DNA of 64,000 nt from NCBI RefSeq assembly GCF_030814695.1, contig NZ_JAUSVL010000001.1, positions 3,756,227 through 3,820,226 of the forward strand, written 5' to 3'. This DNA is from Oligosphaera ethanolica (lineage in GTDB: Bacteria; Verrucomicrobiota; Lentisphaeria; Oligosphaerales; Oligosphaeraceae). The number at the start of each line of letters is the position of its first letter. Position 1 is the first letter of the stretch. Below are positions 35,647-44,588 of the stretch, one piece after another. The notes under the pieces were generated by a model, which had not been told where the DNA came from, searched no databases, and saw only the letters and a list, made by a program, of their open reading frames with translations. The position numbers and the translations under genes were made by a program.

Positions 35647-37140
35647 ATGAGCACAGTATCACCCGAAGAACTCAACGATAAGGCCCAAAAGATCCTTGCT
35701 GATATTGACGCCAAAGGCGGCGTGCTCAAAGCGAGCGAGCGTCTGGCCATACCCGCGCAGGAGATGCCCAACCAGGATCCCGGCCAGCGCCGGCACAACA
35801 CCGACGAAGTCGCCTTGGGTTACAGCGTCGCGCAAGCTCGGGTTGAAGCCAGTCGATGCCTGCAGTGTAAGAATCAGCCCTGCGTTGCTGGTTGCCCTGT
35901 GAGTTTGCCTATCCGCGACTTTGTGTCGGCTATCGCCGCGAATGATTTTGGCAAGGCCATTGCGTTGATCAAGGAAAAGAGCCTGCTGCCGGCAGTCTGT
36001 GGGCGGGTCTGCCCGCAGGAAAGCCAGTGCCAGGCCAGCTGCACGGTCGGCAAGTCACTCAAGGACGTGGACAAAGCCGTGGCCATTGGCCGCCTGGAGC
36101 GCTTTGTGGCCGACTGGGAGCGCGAGCAAAGCCAGGCGCCCGTGCCGGAGGTGAAGCCGGCCAGCGGCAAGAAGGTCGCCGTTGTTGGCAGCGGCCCGGC
36201 CAGTCTGGTGGTTGCGGCCGATGTGCGCCGCGAAGGGCACGACGTGACGGTGTTTGAGGCATTCCATAAATTTGGCGGCGTCATGCTCTACGGCATACCG
36301 GAATTCCGCCTGCCGAAGGCCATTGTCAGCGCTGAAGTCGAGACTTTGCGCGCCATGGGCGTGAAGCTGATACCGAATTTCCTGGTCGGACGCACGCGCA
36401 CCCTGCAGGACCTGATGGACAAGGACGGCTTTGACGCGGTCTTCGTCGGCACCGGCGCGGGCTTGCCGCATTTCATGAATATTGAGGGCGAGAATCTTGT
36501 CGGCGTCTTTTCCGCCAATGAATATCTGACGCGGGCGAATCTGATGCGGGCCTACGAGAAGGGCCGGGCGGCGACGCCGATCGTGGACGCGCATCGAGTC
36601 GCCGTCCTAGGTGGCGGCAATGTCGCCATGGATGCGGCGCGGACGGCACTGCGTCTCGGTGCGGACGAGGTCTATCTCATCTACCGGCGGACGGCGAAGG
36701 AAATGCCTGCCCGTGTGGAGGAGGTCGAACACGCCAAAGAAGAGGGCGTGCAATTTCACATGCTGCGCAATGCCAAGCGCATACTGGGCGATGAACAGGG
36801 GCGCGTCACGGGCATTGAATGCCTGTGCTACGAACTCGGCGAGCCCGATGCGTCGGGGCGCCGCGCGCCCGTGGCCATCGCTGGCAGCGAATTTGTGCTG
36901 CCGGTGGACACCGTGATTGTCGCCATCGGCAATGGCTCGAATCCGCTTATACGCCAAACGACGCCGGGGCTAGAATTCAACAAACGCGGCAATATCGTCT
37001 GCGATGAGAGTGGGCGGACGTCCTTGGCGAAGGTTTTTGCAGGTGGCGACATTGTTCTTGGCGCCGCCACGGTCATTCTTGCCATGGGGCAGGGCCGTCG
37101 CGCGGCGGCGGCCATCAACGACATGCTCAGCAAGGCCTGA
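35647..37140 (+). CDS. NfnB/SudA-type flavoprotein subunit (GltD-like)
   Basis: 497 residues. The N-terminal cysteine region for two [4Fe-4S] clusters (ASRCLQCKNQPCVAGCPV, CGRVCPQESQCQASC) precedes a glutamate-synthase-small-chain-like flavoprotein with two Rossmann folds: KVAVVGSGPASLVVAADVRR for FAD and VAVLGGGNVAMDAARTALRL for NADP. GDIVLGAATVILAMGQGRRA is the C-terminal FAD contact. It works with the preceding subunit in electron bifurcation (Nfn) or NADPH:polysulfide chemistry (Sud); sequence alone does not separate the two. ATG 35647 lies 2 bases after the upstream stop. Confidence 0.9.
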   Translation: MSTVSPEELNDKAQKILADIDAKGGVLKASERLAIPAQEMPNQDPGQRRHNTDEVALGYSVAQARVEASRCLQCKNQPCVAGCPVSLPIRDFVSAIAANDFGKAIALIKEKSLLPAVCGRVCPQESQCQASCTVGKSLKDVDKAVAIGRLERFVADWEREQSQAPVPEVKPASGKKVAVVGSGPASLVVAADVRREGHDVTVFEAFHKFGGVMLYGIPEFRLPKAIVSAEVETLRAMGVKLIPNFLVGRTRTLQDLMDKDGFDAVFVGTGAGLPHFMNIEGENLVGVFSANEYLTRANLMRAYEKGRAATPIVDAHRVAVLGGGNVAMDAARTALRLGADEVYLIYRRTAKEMPARVEEVEHAKEEGVQFHMLRNAKRILGDEQGRVTGIECLCYELGEPDASGRRAPVAIAGSEFVLPVDTVIVAIGNGSNPLIRQTTPGLEFNKRGNIVCDESGRTSLAKVFAGGDIVLGAATVILAMGQGRRAAAAINDMLSKA

Positions 37141-37214
37141 GCGACTGGTGCGCGTTACGGCACGTCGACGGCAGGCGGAACCCACAGACACTCGCAACGA
37201 AAGGGGAATGCATC

Positions 37215-37871
37215 ATGATGAACCGAAGCATGTACCTATCATTATCCATGCTGGCATTGGCGGCTGGCTTGTCCGCCGCGGAGCCGGCGGTCATACAGCT
37301 GCCGGTGGCGCGCCGCAGTGGCGGCATGCCGCTGCTGGACGCCCTCAGCGCCCGCCGCACGACCCGCAGTTTCAAGAAAGACGCGCCCATTCCGGACGCG
37401 GTGCTGGGCGAGCTGCTGTGGGCGACCTGGGGCTATAATCGCGAGGACAAGCGCACCGCGCCGACAGCAGTCAATGCCCAGGAACTCGACGTGTATGTCT
37501 TGCGCGCCGACGGTGCGTGGCGCTATGACGCCCGCAAGCACGCATTGGTCCAGGTCGTGGATAAGGATATTCGTAGCGCCACGGTGATGGAGAAAATCGC
37601 CCAGCCCTTTGTGCTGGACGCGCCCGTGACCCTGGTGTACGTCTGCGATACCACCAGGGGCCCAAGGGGCGCAGACGGCAAGGGCATCATCGGCAAATGG
37701 GCCGGCACTGACACGGGCTTCCTGGCCCAGAACGCCAATCTGTACTGCGCCGCTGCGGGGCTCGGGACCGTCATTCGCGGGAGCTTCTCGCCGGAGGTCC
37801 TCGCTAATGCTCTGCAGTTGAACGAAAATCAATTCGTCACCCTCTGCCAGTGCGTCGGCTGGCCGCAGTAA
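37215..37871 (+). CDS. Exported nitroreductase-fold protein
   Basis: 218 residues. A signal peptide (MMNRSMYLSLSMLALAAGLSAAEP, cleavage after SAA) precedes a nitroreductase/SagB-like domain: LDALSARRTTRSFKKDAPIP at the FMN phosphate site, LLWATWGYNRED, TAPTAVNAQELDVYVL and the C-terminal GLGTVIRGSF. The family binds FMN and reduces diverse substrates with NAD(P)H; export is unusual for an FMN enzyme but is common among PVC and Bacteroidetes relatives. AAAGGGG lies before the start; ATG 37215 and ATG 37218 are both possible. Substrate unknown. Confidence 0.85.
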   Translation: MMNRSMYLSLSMLALAAGLSAAEPAVIQLPVARRSGGMPLLDALSARRTTRSFKKDAPIPDAVLGELLWATWGYNREDKRTAPTAVNAQELDVYVLRADGAWRYDARKHALVQVVDKDIRSATVMEKIAQPFVLDAPVTLVYVCDTTRGPRGADGKGIIGKWAGTDTGFLAQNANLYCAAAGLGTVIRGSFSPEVLANALQLNENQFVTLCQCVGWPQ

Positions 37872-38004
37872 GCGCGCAGAGAGGCTATTGAGCGCTTCAA
37901 GGTCGCGTTTTCAGAGCTCTCAGCGGACGGATCGGCAGACGAATCGGACGTGCTTTCAGTGTTCATGGTTACCGCTGACCGTTGTTGGTCGCCTAGGCAG
38001 TTAA

Positions 38005-38118
38005 TTAATGTGGCGCCCTCCGGGCGCTGGCTATTTTTGTTCCTTCTGCCCTGGGTTGCGGCGCCCTCCGGGCGCCTCACCCAGGGTTATGCATGGTGCG
38101 GCCCTCCGGGCCGAATTT
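38005..38118. repeat. Dispersed intergenic palindromic repeat (copy 1)
   Basis: Contains three small palindromes of the type GCGCCCTCCGGGCGC and CGGCCCTCCGGGCCG separated by CCCTGGGTT and ATGCATGGTGC. An inverted near-copy occupies about 49280-49394. Confidence 0.8.
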
Positions 38119-38119
38119 G

Positions 38120-38646
38120 GTTGATCGGACGGATCATCGGACCGATCGGACGGATCGGACTGATCCGACTGATTGATCGGTCTGATCGGTCCGATCCGTC
38201 CGCGAAAAAAGACAGAAGACCGCTGATCGGTCTGATCGGTCTGATCGGTCCGATCCGTCCGCGAAAAAAGACAGAAGACCGCTGATCGGTCTGATCGGTC
38301 TGATCGGTCCGATCCGTCCGCGAAAAAAGACAGAAGACCGCTGATCGGTCTGATCGGTCTGATCGGTCTGATCCGTCCGCGAAAAAAGACAGAAGACCGC
38401 TGATCGGTCTGATCGGTCTGATCGGTCCGATCCGTCCGCGAAAAAAGACAGAAGACCGCTGATCGGTCCGATCGGTCTGATCGGTCCGATCCGTCCGCGA
38501 AAAAAGACAGAAGACCGCTGATCGGTCCGATCGGTCTGATCGGTCTGATCGGTCCGATCCGTCCGCGAACAAAGACAGAAGACTGCTGATCGGTCCGACC
38601 CGTCCGCGAAAAAAGACAGAAGACTGACTGATCGGTCTGATCGAGT
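38120..38646. repeat. Tandem array, 59-bp unit, about 8 copies
   Basis: The unit consists of two to four GATCGGTCT/GATCGGTCC steps, then GATCCGTCCGCG, a run of A, and GACAGAAGAC. Most of the copies between 38162 and 38540 are spaced exactly 59 bp; the last two are irregular. The copies differ by C/T changes in the 9-bp steps. Reading frames on the minus strand stay open through it only because the unit lacks stops. With a 59-bp period the frame would shift each copy, so it is not coding. Its function is unknown. Confidence 0.9.
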
Positions 38647-38701
38647 AACGGAACTCCATGCCTCCCCGCCGCGCCTGCCTGTAATGCTGCTTGTTCGCGT
38701 C

Positions 38702-39496
38702 TCAGCCCTTGCCGGCGGGGATATCGCCGACGCCGTTGAGGATGTGTGATGGTGCGAAGCCGAAGCGGCTGAGGTCATTGCGGCTGGTGACGCCGCTGAG
38801 GACGAGGACGGTTTCCAGTTCGGACTCAATGCCGGCGATGATGTCGGTGTCCATGCGGTCGCCGACGATGACCGTGTCTTCTGGGCGGCTTCCCAGCACT
38901 TTGAGAGCGTGCCGCATCATCAGTGGATTGGGTTTGCCGACGAAGTACGCCTTGCAGTTGGTGGCCAGTTCGATGGGCGCGACCAGTGCGCCGGTGGCCG
39001 GGACGATGCCGCGCTCGGTGGGGCCGGTCAGGTCTGGATTGGTGCCAATGAGCTTGGCGCCCTGGCGGACCAGCGTCACCGCGTCGGCAATCTTCTCAAA
39101 ACTGTAAGCGCGTGTTTCGCCGATGACCACGTAGTCGGGGTCGATGTTGTTCATGGAGAAGCCCGACTGGTACAGCGCTTGGATGAGGCCGGCCTCGCCA
39201 ATGACGTAGGCGCTGCCGCCCGGCCGCTGGCTGGAGAGAAACGCGGCAGTCGCCAGGGCGCTGGTGTAGAAGTGCTTTTCGTCGATTTCCAGACCCATCC
39301 GGCGCAGCTTTTGGCTGAGTTCGCGGGGCGAGCGTTCGCTGCTGTTGGTCAGGAAGAGATAGTCCTTTTTTTCACTGACCAGCCAGTTGATGAATTCCGG
39401 TACGCCGGGCAGCAGGTCGTTACCGTGGTAGAGCACGCCGTCCATATCGCAGATAAAGGCCTGTTTATTGCGCAGTAAGTCCATTATAGTACCCAT
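38702..39496 (-). CDS. HAD-superfamily IIA phosphatase (NagD-like)
   Basis: About 264 residues. AFICDMDGVLYHGNDLLPGV carries the nucleophile and acid/base aspartates (D-x-D). LFLTNSSERSP is motif II, KLIGTNPD lies in the C2-type cap, YFVGKPNPLMM supplies motif III lysine, and VIVGDRMDTDIIAG is motif IV. These enzymes dephosphorylate nucleotides or sugar phosphates; the substrate is not predictable. The start is either ATG 39496 or ATG 39484; neither has a strong ribosome-binding site. It is divergent from the ClC gene. Confidence 0.88.
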   Translation of the reverse strand: MGTIMDLLRNKQAFICDMDGVLYHGNDLLPGVPEFINWLVSEKKDYLFLTNSSERSPRELSQKLRRMGLEIDEKHFYTSALATAAFLSSQRPGGSAYVIGEAGLIQALYQSGFSMNNIDPDYVVIGETRAYSFEKIADAVTLVRQGAKLIGTNPDLTGPTERGIVPATGALVAPIELATNCKAYFVGKPNPLMMRHALKVLGSRPEDTVIVGDRMDTDIIAGIESELETVLVLSGVTSRNDLSRFGFAPSHILNGVGDIPAGKG

Positions 39497-39598
39497 GTTT
39501 TTGGTTTCATGCTGTATTGTTGTTGTTTGTTGGCCGCGGTGCCTGTTGGCTCGCGGTTTTACTATACTGGCGAAAAAGCGAAGGGGCATTTTGGGCTG

Positions 39599-41419
39599 AT
39601 GAAAAAGCGCGTCAGAGCCATACACCGCTGGGGCATCTTTCAACTGGTGCAATTTTGGCGGAAGAAGTGGCACGAGAACAGCTTGGTGGTTTTGTTAGCT
39701 TTGCTGATTGGCGCGGTGACGGCTTTGGCGGCGGCGGCGTTGCATGTGATGGTTCATCGTTTGGCCGATTTCAGTCTGTGGCTCACCGCTGCGGCCAAGG
39801 ACATGGGCGGTCACGGCTGGCTGCTGGTGTTTCTGCTGCTGCCCATGGTTGGCCTGACCCTCTCCTATCTGGTGCAACGCTACTTTGGTGGCCATCAATA
39901 CGCCAAGAGCCTCACGCCGCTGGTATTCGCCCTGGATCGCCGGCAGACCTTCATTCCTGTTATTGAGTGCATCAACCACGTGATCTCCAGCGCGCTTTCG
40001 GTGGGCCTGGGCGGGTCGGCGGGGCTGGAGGCTCCGAGCGTCCTTACCGGCGCCGCCATCGGCTCCTGCACCAGTCGTTTCTTCTTCCTCGAGCAGCGTC
40101 ATCGCACGTTGCTCATCGGCTGTGGCGCGGCTGCGGCGATATCGGCCATCTTTGATTCGCCGGTGGGCGGCGTGCTTTTTGTGGCCGAGGTGCTCATGCC
40201 GCAGTTCACCGTGTCGGCCTTGGCGCCGATGCTGTTGGCTAGCGCCGTCGCGACGGTGGTGTCCCGGCTGATCTTTGGCCAGAATCTTTTTTTTCTGGCT
40301 ATTACCGCGCCCTGGGAACAGCATGCCGTGCCTTATTACTTCTTCTGCGGGGTGGTCTGCGCGTTTATTGGCGTGTACGTCATTCGGGTTGCGTTTCATC
40401 TTGGCACCATCCTGCACCGTTATGCGCCAGGGCCCTGGCTGCGGCTGCTGATGGGCGGCAGCGTGCTTTGCGTAGTTCTGTTTGTCTTCCCCATTCTTCG
40501 CGGGCAGGGCTATCGCTACATTGAATTGCTCTTTAGCGGCGATGTGCAATCGGTGCTCAAGGACGTACCGCTGCTGCAATGGTTGCCGGCCGGGCCGTGG
40601 CTGCCGGTGGCCATCATTGCGGCAGGCGTCTTTCTCAAGGCCATTGTGTCCGTGTTGACGGTGGAGGCCGGCGGCGACGGCGGTATTTTCGCGCCGTGCC
40701 TGGTCATCGGCGCCTTCACGGGCTTTGCTTTTGCGCGGCTGATCAACCTCAGTGGCGTCATCCAGCTGCAGGAATTTAATTTCGTGGCCGCGGGCATGTG
40801 CGGTGTTTTCACTGCAGTCATGCACGCGCCCATGACCGGCATTTTTCTGATTGCCGAAGTCACCGGCGGTTATGTGCTACTGGTGCCGCTGATGATCGTG
40901 TCGGCTGTATCGTGGCTGACGGCCCGGGCCGTCGAGCCCAATTCGATCTATCGCAAAGCCCTGGCGGAGAAAAAGCTCATTGATGACGATCCCGATCGCA
41001 ACGTGCTGCGGCGGGTGCATGTCGCCGAATGCCTCAACAGCCACTATCGCGTGCTGCGGGCCAACGACACCATTGCGACAGTCATTCGCCTGGTGGAAGA
41101 TATGGCCGTGCCCGACGACATCTTTCCCGTGCTCGACGGCAACGGCAAATTGCAGGGCGTCGTCCATCTGGAAAAGGTCCTCGCGGCCATGCTCAACCCA
41201 AAGATCCACGATATGCTGCTGATCTTCGATCTGATGGACCCGCCGCTGGGCATGCTCAGCCCCGAAGACGACCTCGTCAAAGCCATGAATTATTTTGACA
41301 AATACAGCCTGAAGTACCTGCCGGTTTGCGCCAAAACGGGTAAATTTTGCGGCTTCATCGAACGCACGCCGATTTTCACTCGTTACCGCCGCATGATCAG
41401 TGAAACGGAATCATTCTGA
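39599..41419 (+). CDS. ClC-family chloride channel/transporter with CBS domains
   Basis: 606 residues with about ten hydrophobic helices. Signature regions are GLGGSAGLEAPSVLTGAAIG (the GREGP-equivalent, with glutamate kept), FDSPVGGVLFVAE and the GxFxP motif in GGDGGIFAPCLVIGA. A second half ends in HAPMTGIFLIAEVTGGY. A C-terminal cytosolic pair of CBS domains follows (VAECLNSHYRVLRANDTIAT, FPVLDGNGKLQGVVHLE, LPVCAKTGKFCGFI), which may sense adenine nucleotides. The protein conducts or exchanges chloride, possibly against protons. ATG 39599 is chosen because the preceding residues do not match the family. Confidence 0.9.
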   Translation: MKKRVRAIHRWGIFQLVQFWRKKWHENSLVVLLALLIGAVTALAAAALHVMVHRLADFSLWLTAAAKDMGGHGWLLVFLLLPMVGLTLSYLVQRYFGGHQYAKSLTPLVFALDRRQTFIPVIECINHVISSALSVGLGGSAGLEAPSVLTGAAIGSCTSRFFFLEQRHRTLLIGCGAAAAISAIFDSPVGGVLFVAEVLMPQFTVSALAPMLLASAVATVVSRLIFGQNLFFLAITAPWEQHAVPYYFFCGVVCAFIGVYVIRVAFHLGTILHRYAPGPWLRLLMGGSVLCVVLFVFPILRGQGYRYIELLFSGDVQSVLKDVPLLQWLPAGPWLPVAIIAAGVFLKAIVSVLTVEAGGDGGIFAPCLVIGAFTGFAFARLINLSGVIQLQEFNFVAAGMCGVFTAVMHAPMTGIFLIAEVTGGYVLLVPLMIVSAVSWLTARAVEPNSIYRKALAEKKLIDDDPDRNVLRRVHVAECLNSHYRVLRANDTIATVIRLVEDMAVPDDIFPVLDGNGKLQGVVHLEKVLAAMLNPKIHDMLLIFDLMDPPLGMLSPEDDLVKAMNYFDKYSLKYLPVCAKTGKFCGFIERTPIFTRYRRMISETESF

Positions 41420-41430
41420 AAGGGGTGCTA

Positions 41431-42207
41431 GTGGACATCCGCAGTCATCTGTCGTCGTGGTCGGAAGAGAGTTGGGAAGGCTATTGCTGTTTGTGCGGCG
41501 AGGTCGATGGCCGGCCATGCCGGTTGGTGCTGCCCCACGGCGGCCTGCGCCGGGATCGCCGCTGGGCTTGGCGGGCCGAATTCTTCGGCGGCTTTGCCAA
41601 TGCCGATGCCGAGCTGTTGCGGCGGGGCTACGTGCTGGCCTACATGGACGTGCAGAATCACTACGGCGCGCCCAAGGCGATGGCGCATTTTGACGCTTTC
41701 TACGCATTCACACGCAGCCTTGAGCTGCATCCGCGCGTGGCGCTCATTGGCCTGAGTCGTGGCGGGCTCTTTGTGTACAACTGGGCCATACGGCATCCGG
41801 AATGGACCGCCTGCATTTACGCTGACGCACCGGTCTGCGATATTCGCTGCTGGCCCTGCGGCCTGCGTACGGCACCGGCTGCCGGAGAAAATCACGAGCG
41901 CTGTTTGGCCATGTACGGCCTCACGGAAGAGACACTGCGGACCCAGTATCGCCCACCCAGCGCCGACGTCGCCGTGCTGGCCAAGGCCGGCGTGCCGCTG
42001 ATTCACGTCTGCGGCGACGCCGATCGCGTAGTGGTGATGACGGAAAACACCGTGCCCTTGCTGCAGAATTTCATGGCGGCGGGCGGTTCCTGCCGGCTGA
42101 TTGTCAAGCCGGGTTGCGATCACCATCCCCATGGTTTGGACGACCCGACGCCCATTGCCGATTTCATCGACGAGGCTTTCGACGGCTGGTCCCGGCAGCG
42201 GGGGTGA
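41431..42207 (+). CDS. Alpha/beta hydrolase
   Basis: About 258 residues. The nucleophile elbow is GLSRGG (serine), preceded by the LVLPHGGLRRDR oxyanion-like loop. The acid is probably in VCGDADRVV, and the histidine in CDHHPHGLDD near the C-terminus, completing a Ser-Asp-His triad. The fold resembles prolyl-oligopeptidase or acetyl-xylan-esterase-like hydrolases that occur next to sugar-degradation genes in PVC bacteria. It starts 11 bases after the ClC gene; GTG 41431 is favoured because AAAGGGG lies 5 bases before it, with GTG 41425 as an alternative. No signal peptide. Confidence 0.8.
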   Translation: MDIRSHLSSWSEESWEGYCCLCGEVDGRPCRLVLPHGGLRRDRRWAWRAEFFGGFANADAELLRRGYVLAYMDVQNHYGAPKAMAHFDAFYAFTRSLELHPRVALIGLSRGGLFVYNWAIRHPEWTACIYADAPVCDIRCWPCGLRTAPAAGENHERCLAMYGLTEETLRTQYRPPSADVAVLAKAGVPLIHVCGDADRVVVMTENTVPLLQNFMAAGGSCRLIVKPGCDHHPHGLDDPTPIADFIDEAFDGWSRQRG

Positions 42208-42232
42208 ACATGAAAGGCATAGTTGGGTTTGC

Positions 42233-42345
42233 GAGGGGGAGGGAAGGGCCATTGGCCCTTCCCTCCCCCTCGCGCTCCCCCACCTATCCCTTTTCGGCTC
42301 AGCGCCCTGCGGCAATCGCTTCGCGTTTGCCGCAGGGCGCTGAGC
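42233..42345. repeat. Two consecutive long perfect hairpins
   Basis: Arms of 18 bp at 42233-42250 and 42254-42271 (GGGGGAGGGAAGGGCC type, 3-base loop), then arms of 19 bp at 42297-42315 and 42327-42345 (CAGCGCCCTGCGGCAA type). They lie between the convergent hydrolase and ABC ATPase genes. Neither has a T-run, but they probably end transcription from both sides. Confidence 0.75.
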
Positions 42346-42478
42346 GTCAATTACTGGGGGGATGGGTTGGGCTTATCTCTGCTTTTTACGCGGCAGTCAT
42401 GGCTGTTTTGTGGCTACAGGAAAGCTAAGAATGTGCCTGCGGCAGGCTAAAATTGCTTGGCGCCCCTTTGGACGATCT

Positions 42479-43141
42479 CTACTCCGCCGGCTCGGCGCTG
42501 CCCGTGATGGGCGTGCCGGCGACGGTGCAGACTTCCAGCCCCATGGTGGTCATGATGGGCAGGTCGTGGCTGATGGCTAGGATACTGCCGTGTTGCTGTT
42601 CCCGCCAGGTGCGGATGGCCTCGGCGCAGATCTGTGCCATGGCTTTGTCCAGGAAGCTGAAGGGCTCATCCAGCAGAAGCAGATCGGGCTCCATGGCCAT
42701 GGCTCGGGCAATGTTCACGCGTCGGCGCATGCCGCCGCTGAGCGCGCCCGGGCGTTTGTGCGCGTGCTCTGACAGGCCGAAGCGCTCCAGCCAATGACGG
42801 CTGCGCGACAGTGCGTCATGCCGCAGGAAATGCCCGGATAGCGCGAAGGTCAGATTGGCCTCGACGTCGAGCCACGGCAGTAGCCGGTCGTCCTGAAAGA
42901 CGTAGGCCGGCCGGCGTGACGCGTTGAATACGTGGCCGGCGCGCGGCGGCAACAGCCCGGCCGCCACCAGCAGGATGGTTGTCTTGCCCAAGCCGGATGG
43001 CCCGCTTAGGCAATAGCCTGCGCCAGTAGGCAGGTCCAGGCTGAAATCCTGCAGGATTGCTGGGCCGTGGCCATAGCCGGCGTGGATGCTGTTCAGGCGC
43101 AGCATCAGCCCCTCGTCGGCTGGTGGTTTCGGTCGGCTCAC
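42479..43141 (-). CDS. ABC transporter ATP-binding protein
   Basis: 220 residues. Walker A GPSGLGKTT, Q-loop region YVFQDDRLLPWLDVEANLTF, signature SGGMRRRVNIARAMAM, Walker B LLLLDEPFSFLD, and H-loop AISHD. The VFQDxxLLPW form is typical of the nitrate/sulfonate/taurine and thiamine importers. GTG 43141 overlaps the hisA TGA (GTGA) and has GGAGGA 7 bases before it, so it is preferred over ATG 43105. No permease or binding-protein gene lies nearby, so its partners must be elsewhere. Confidence 0.88.
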   Translation of the reverse strand: MSRPKPPADEGLMLRLNSIHAGYGHGPAILQDFSLDLPTGAGYCLSGPSGLGKTTILLVAAGLLPPRAGHVFNASRRPAYVFQDDRLLPWLDVEANLTFALSGHFLRHDALSRSRHWLERFGLSEHAHKRPGALSGGMRRRVNIARAMAMEPDLLLLDEPFSFLDKAMAQICAEAIRTWREQQHGSILAISHDLPIMTTMGLEVCTVAGTPITGSAEPAE

Positions 43142-43908
43142 GGCCGGTTCCTCCGGTCGAAATCGACTAGGTCGGCGTAGCGGATGCCAGTGCCGCCGAA
43201 GAGGTCTAGCGCGCTGCCGACGGTGACGTCGATGCGGCCGGCGCCGGCCTGCTCGATGGCCGCGATGTCTGCCATAGAGCGGGCTCCGCCCGCGTAGGTG
43301 ACGGGCCATTCGCAGTCCCGCGCTAGTTGCGACACCAGCGCGTCGTCAATGCCGTGTTGCTTGCCCTCGACATCGACGGCGTGCACCAAAAATTCCGTGC
43401 AGTAGTGGCCGAGCTGCCGGAAAGTCGCCGCGCTGATCTGTAAGGCGCAGATGTTCTGCCAGCGGTTGCAGGCAACGTGGTAGGCGCCGTCGTGCCAGCG
43501 GCAGCTCAGATCGAGCACGAGTTGTTCGCGGGGGACGACCCGACTCAGCGCGGCCAGGCGCTCTTCGCAGAGTTCGCCGTCCTGGAAGATGTAGGAGGTG
43601 ACGATTACCTTGCCGGCGCCGGCGTCCAGCCAGCGACGGGCGTTGTCTGGCGTGATGCCGCCGCCGACCTGCAGATTGCCGGGGTGGACCGCCAGAGCCT
43701 CCTTCGCGGCGGTGTCATTGCCCGGTCCGAGCATGATCACATGGCCGCCTTCCAGGCCGTCGCGGAAGTAGAGATCGGCGTAGTAAGCTGGCGGCTGCTG
43801 AGCGGTGAAATTGGTTTCCACGGCGGCGTCGGCGTCATCGCGCAGTGTCGAGCCGACGATTTGTTTGACCTGGCCATGATGGAGGTCAATGCATGGGCGA
43901 AAACGCAT
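43138..43908 (-). CDS. hisA: Eukaryotic-type ProFAR isomerase HisA
   Basis: 256 residues. MRFRPCIDLHHGQVKQIVGS is the start of the eukaryotic/HIS6-type phosphoribosylformimino-5-aminoimidazole carboxamide ribotide isomerase. LQVGGGITPDNARRWLDAGA, ACNRWQ, and VTYAGGARSMADI carry the phosphate-binding loops of the (beta-alpha)8 barrel; the catalytic aspartates are in PCIDLHHG and in the central strand. It catalyses step four of histidine synthesis (an Amadori rearrangement). No other his gene is near. ATG 43908 lies 5 bases after the upstream stop, and its own stop is overlapped by the ABC ATPase gene. Confidence 0.85.
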   Translation of the reverse strand: MRFRPCIDLHHGQVKQIVGSTLRDDADAAVETNFTAQQPPAYYADLYFRDGLEGGHVIMLGPGNDTAAKEALAVHPGNLQVGGGITPDNARRWLDAGAGKVIVTSYIFQDGELCEERLAALSRVVPREQLVLDLSCRWHDGAYHVACNRWQNICALQISAATFRQLGHYCTEFLVHAVDVEGKQHGIDDALVSQLARDCEWPVTYAGGARSMADIAAIEQAGAGRIDVTVGSALDLFGGTGIRYADLVDFDRRNRP

Positions 43909-43913
43909 GGTGG

Positions 43914-44408
43914 TCAGCGCTCCCAGTAGCTTTTGAGCTTCACGGAGCTCTGCACCGGCGCGTCCTCCAGGGGGCACCAGCGGCGCAGATAGTCGTCCAC
44001 ATTGGTGGCTTCGCCCCAGAAGCGGTATTCGCCGGCGGCGATGATCGCCTCGGCCAGGCAGGCGAACTCGACGTAGCCTTCGCCACGGTCGAGCTTGATT
44101 TCCTCGCCGGTCTGGGAATTGAAGGCCTTCACCAGCATAAGCACTTCCGCCTGCGGTGAGTAGCGGAAGACCTTTGTGATGTGCGGAAAGGCCGTGATGA
44201 AGCCGATGCCTTCGTTGCCGCTGGCCAGAAAGGCCTTTTCGTAGTCGGCCTTCTTGAGCGGATTGCGGTCCCATTCAAAGCGCTCGGGGGTGGGGCGACC
44301 GACGATGCTCACGTAGTACACTTTGAACACCGACTTGCCGTCGGGCATGGTCAGCAGCTTGGTGCTTTCGATCTTGGCGTGGTAGCTGTTGCAGGTGGCG
44401 ACTTGCAT
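43914..44408 (-). CDS. Conserved-looking hypothetical protein
   Basis: 164 residues, no signal peptide or membrane segment. The sequence FKVYYVSIVGRPTPERFEWD, then a GFITAFPHITKVFRYSPQAE stretch and LDRGEGYVEFACLAEA, looks like a compact alpha/beta protein. I do not recognise the family. AAGGG precedes ATG 44408. It is first in a three-gene operon with hisA and the ABC ATPase, but nothing links it to histidine synthesis beyond position. Confidence 0.7.
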   Translation of the reverse strand: MQVATCNSYHAKIESTKLLTMPDGKSVFKVYYVSIVGRPTPERFEWDRNPLKKADYEKAFLASGNEGIGFITAFPHITKVFRYSPQAEVLMLVKAFNSQTGEEIKLDRGEGYVEFACLAEAIIAAGEYRFWGEATNVDDYLRRWCPLEDAPVQSSVKLKSYWER

Positions 44409-44588
44409 GGTATGGCCCTTGGTTGCTGGGTGGTGGTGAGCTGTTCTGACTGATTGCGCGCCGAACCGCCGTGGCGGGAAAAATCGCCTGCGCGCAATCG
44501 CCTGCGGCTAGTGTCGTTATAGTATAACACCGCGAAGAGCCACCCTCTAGCAGGAACAGCCAAACCACCAACGAAGAAAGAGCATCTG

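Noticed and set aside
38120..38646. CRISPR array
   Set aside because: The whole 59-bp unit is repeated, with no unique spacers and no cas genes nearby.
38087..38829. Long minus-strand frames encoding RSDRSDRSD/TDQTDQ-type repeats
   Set aside because: They exist only because the 59-bp repeat lacks stop codons; the repeat period is not divisible by three, so no protein repeat is conserved, and there is no ribosome-binding site.
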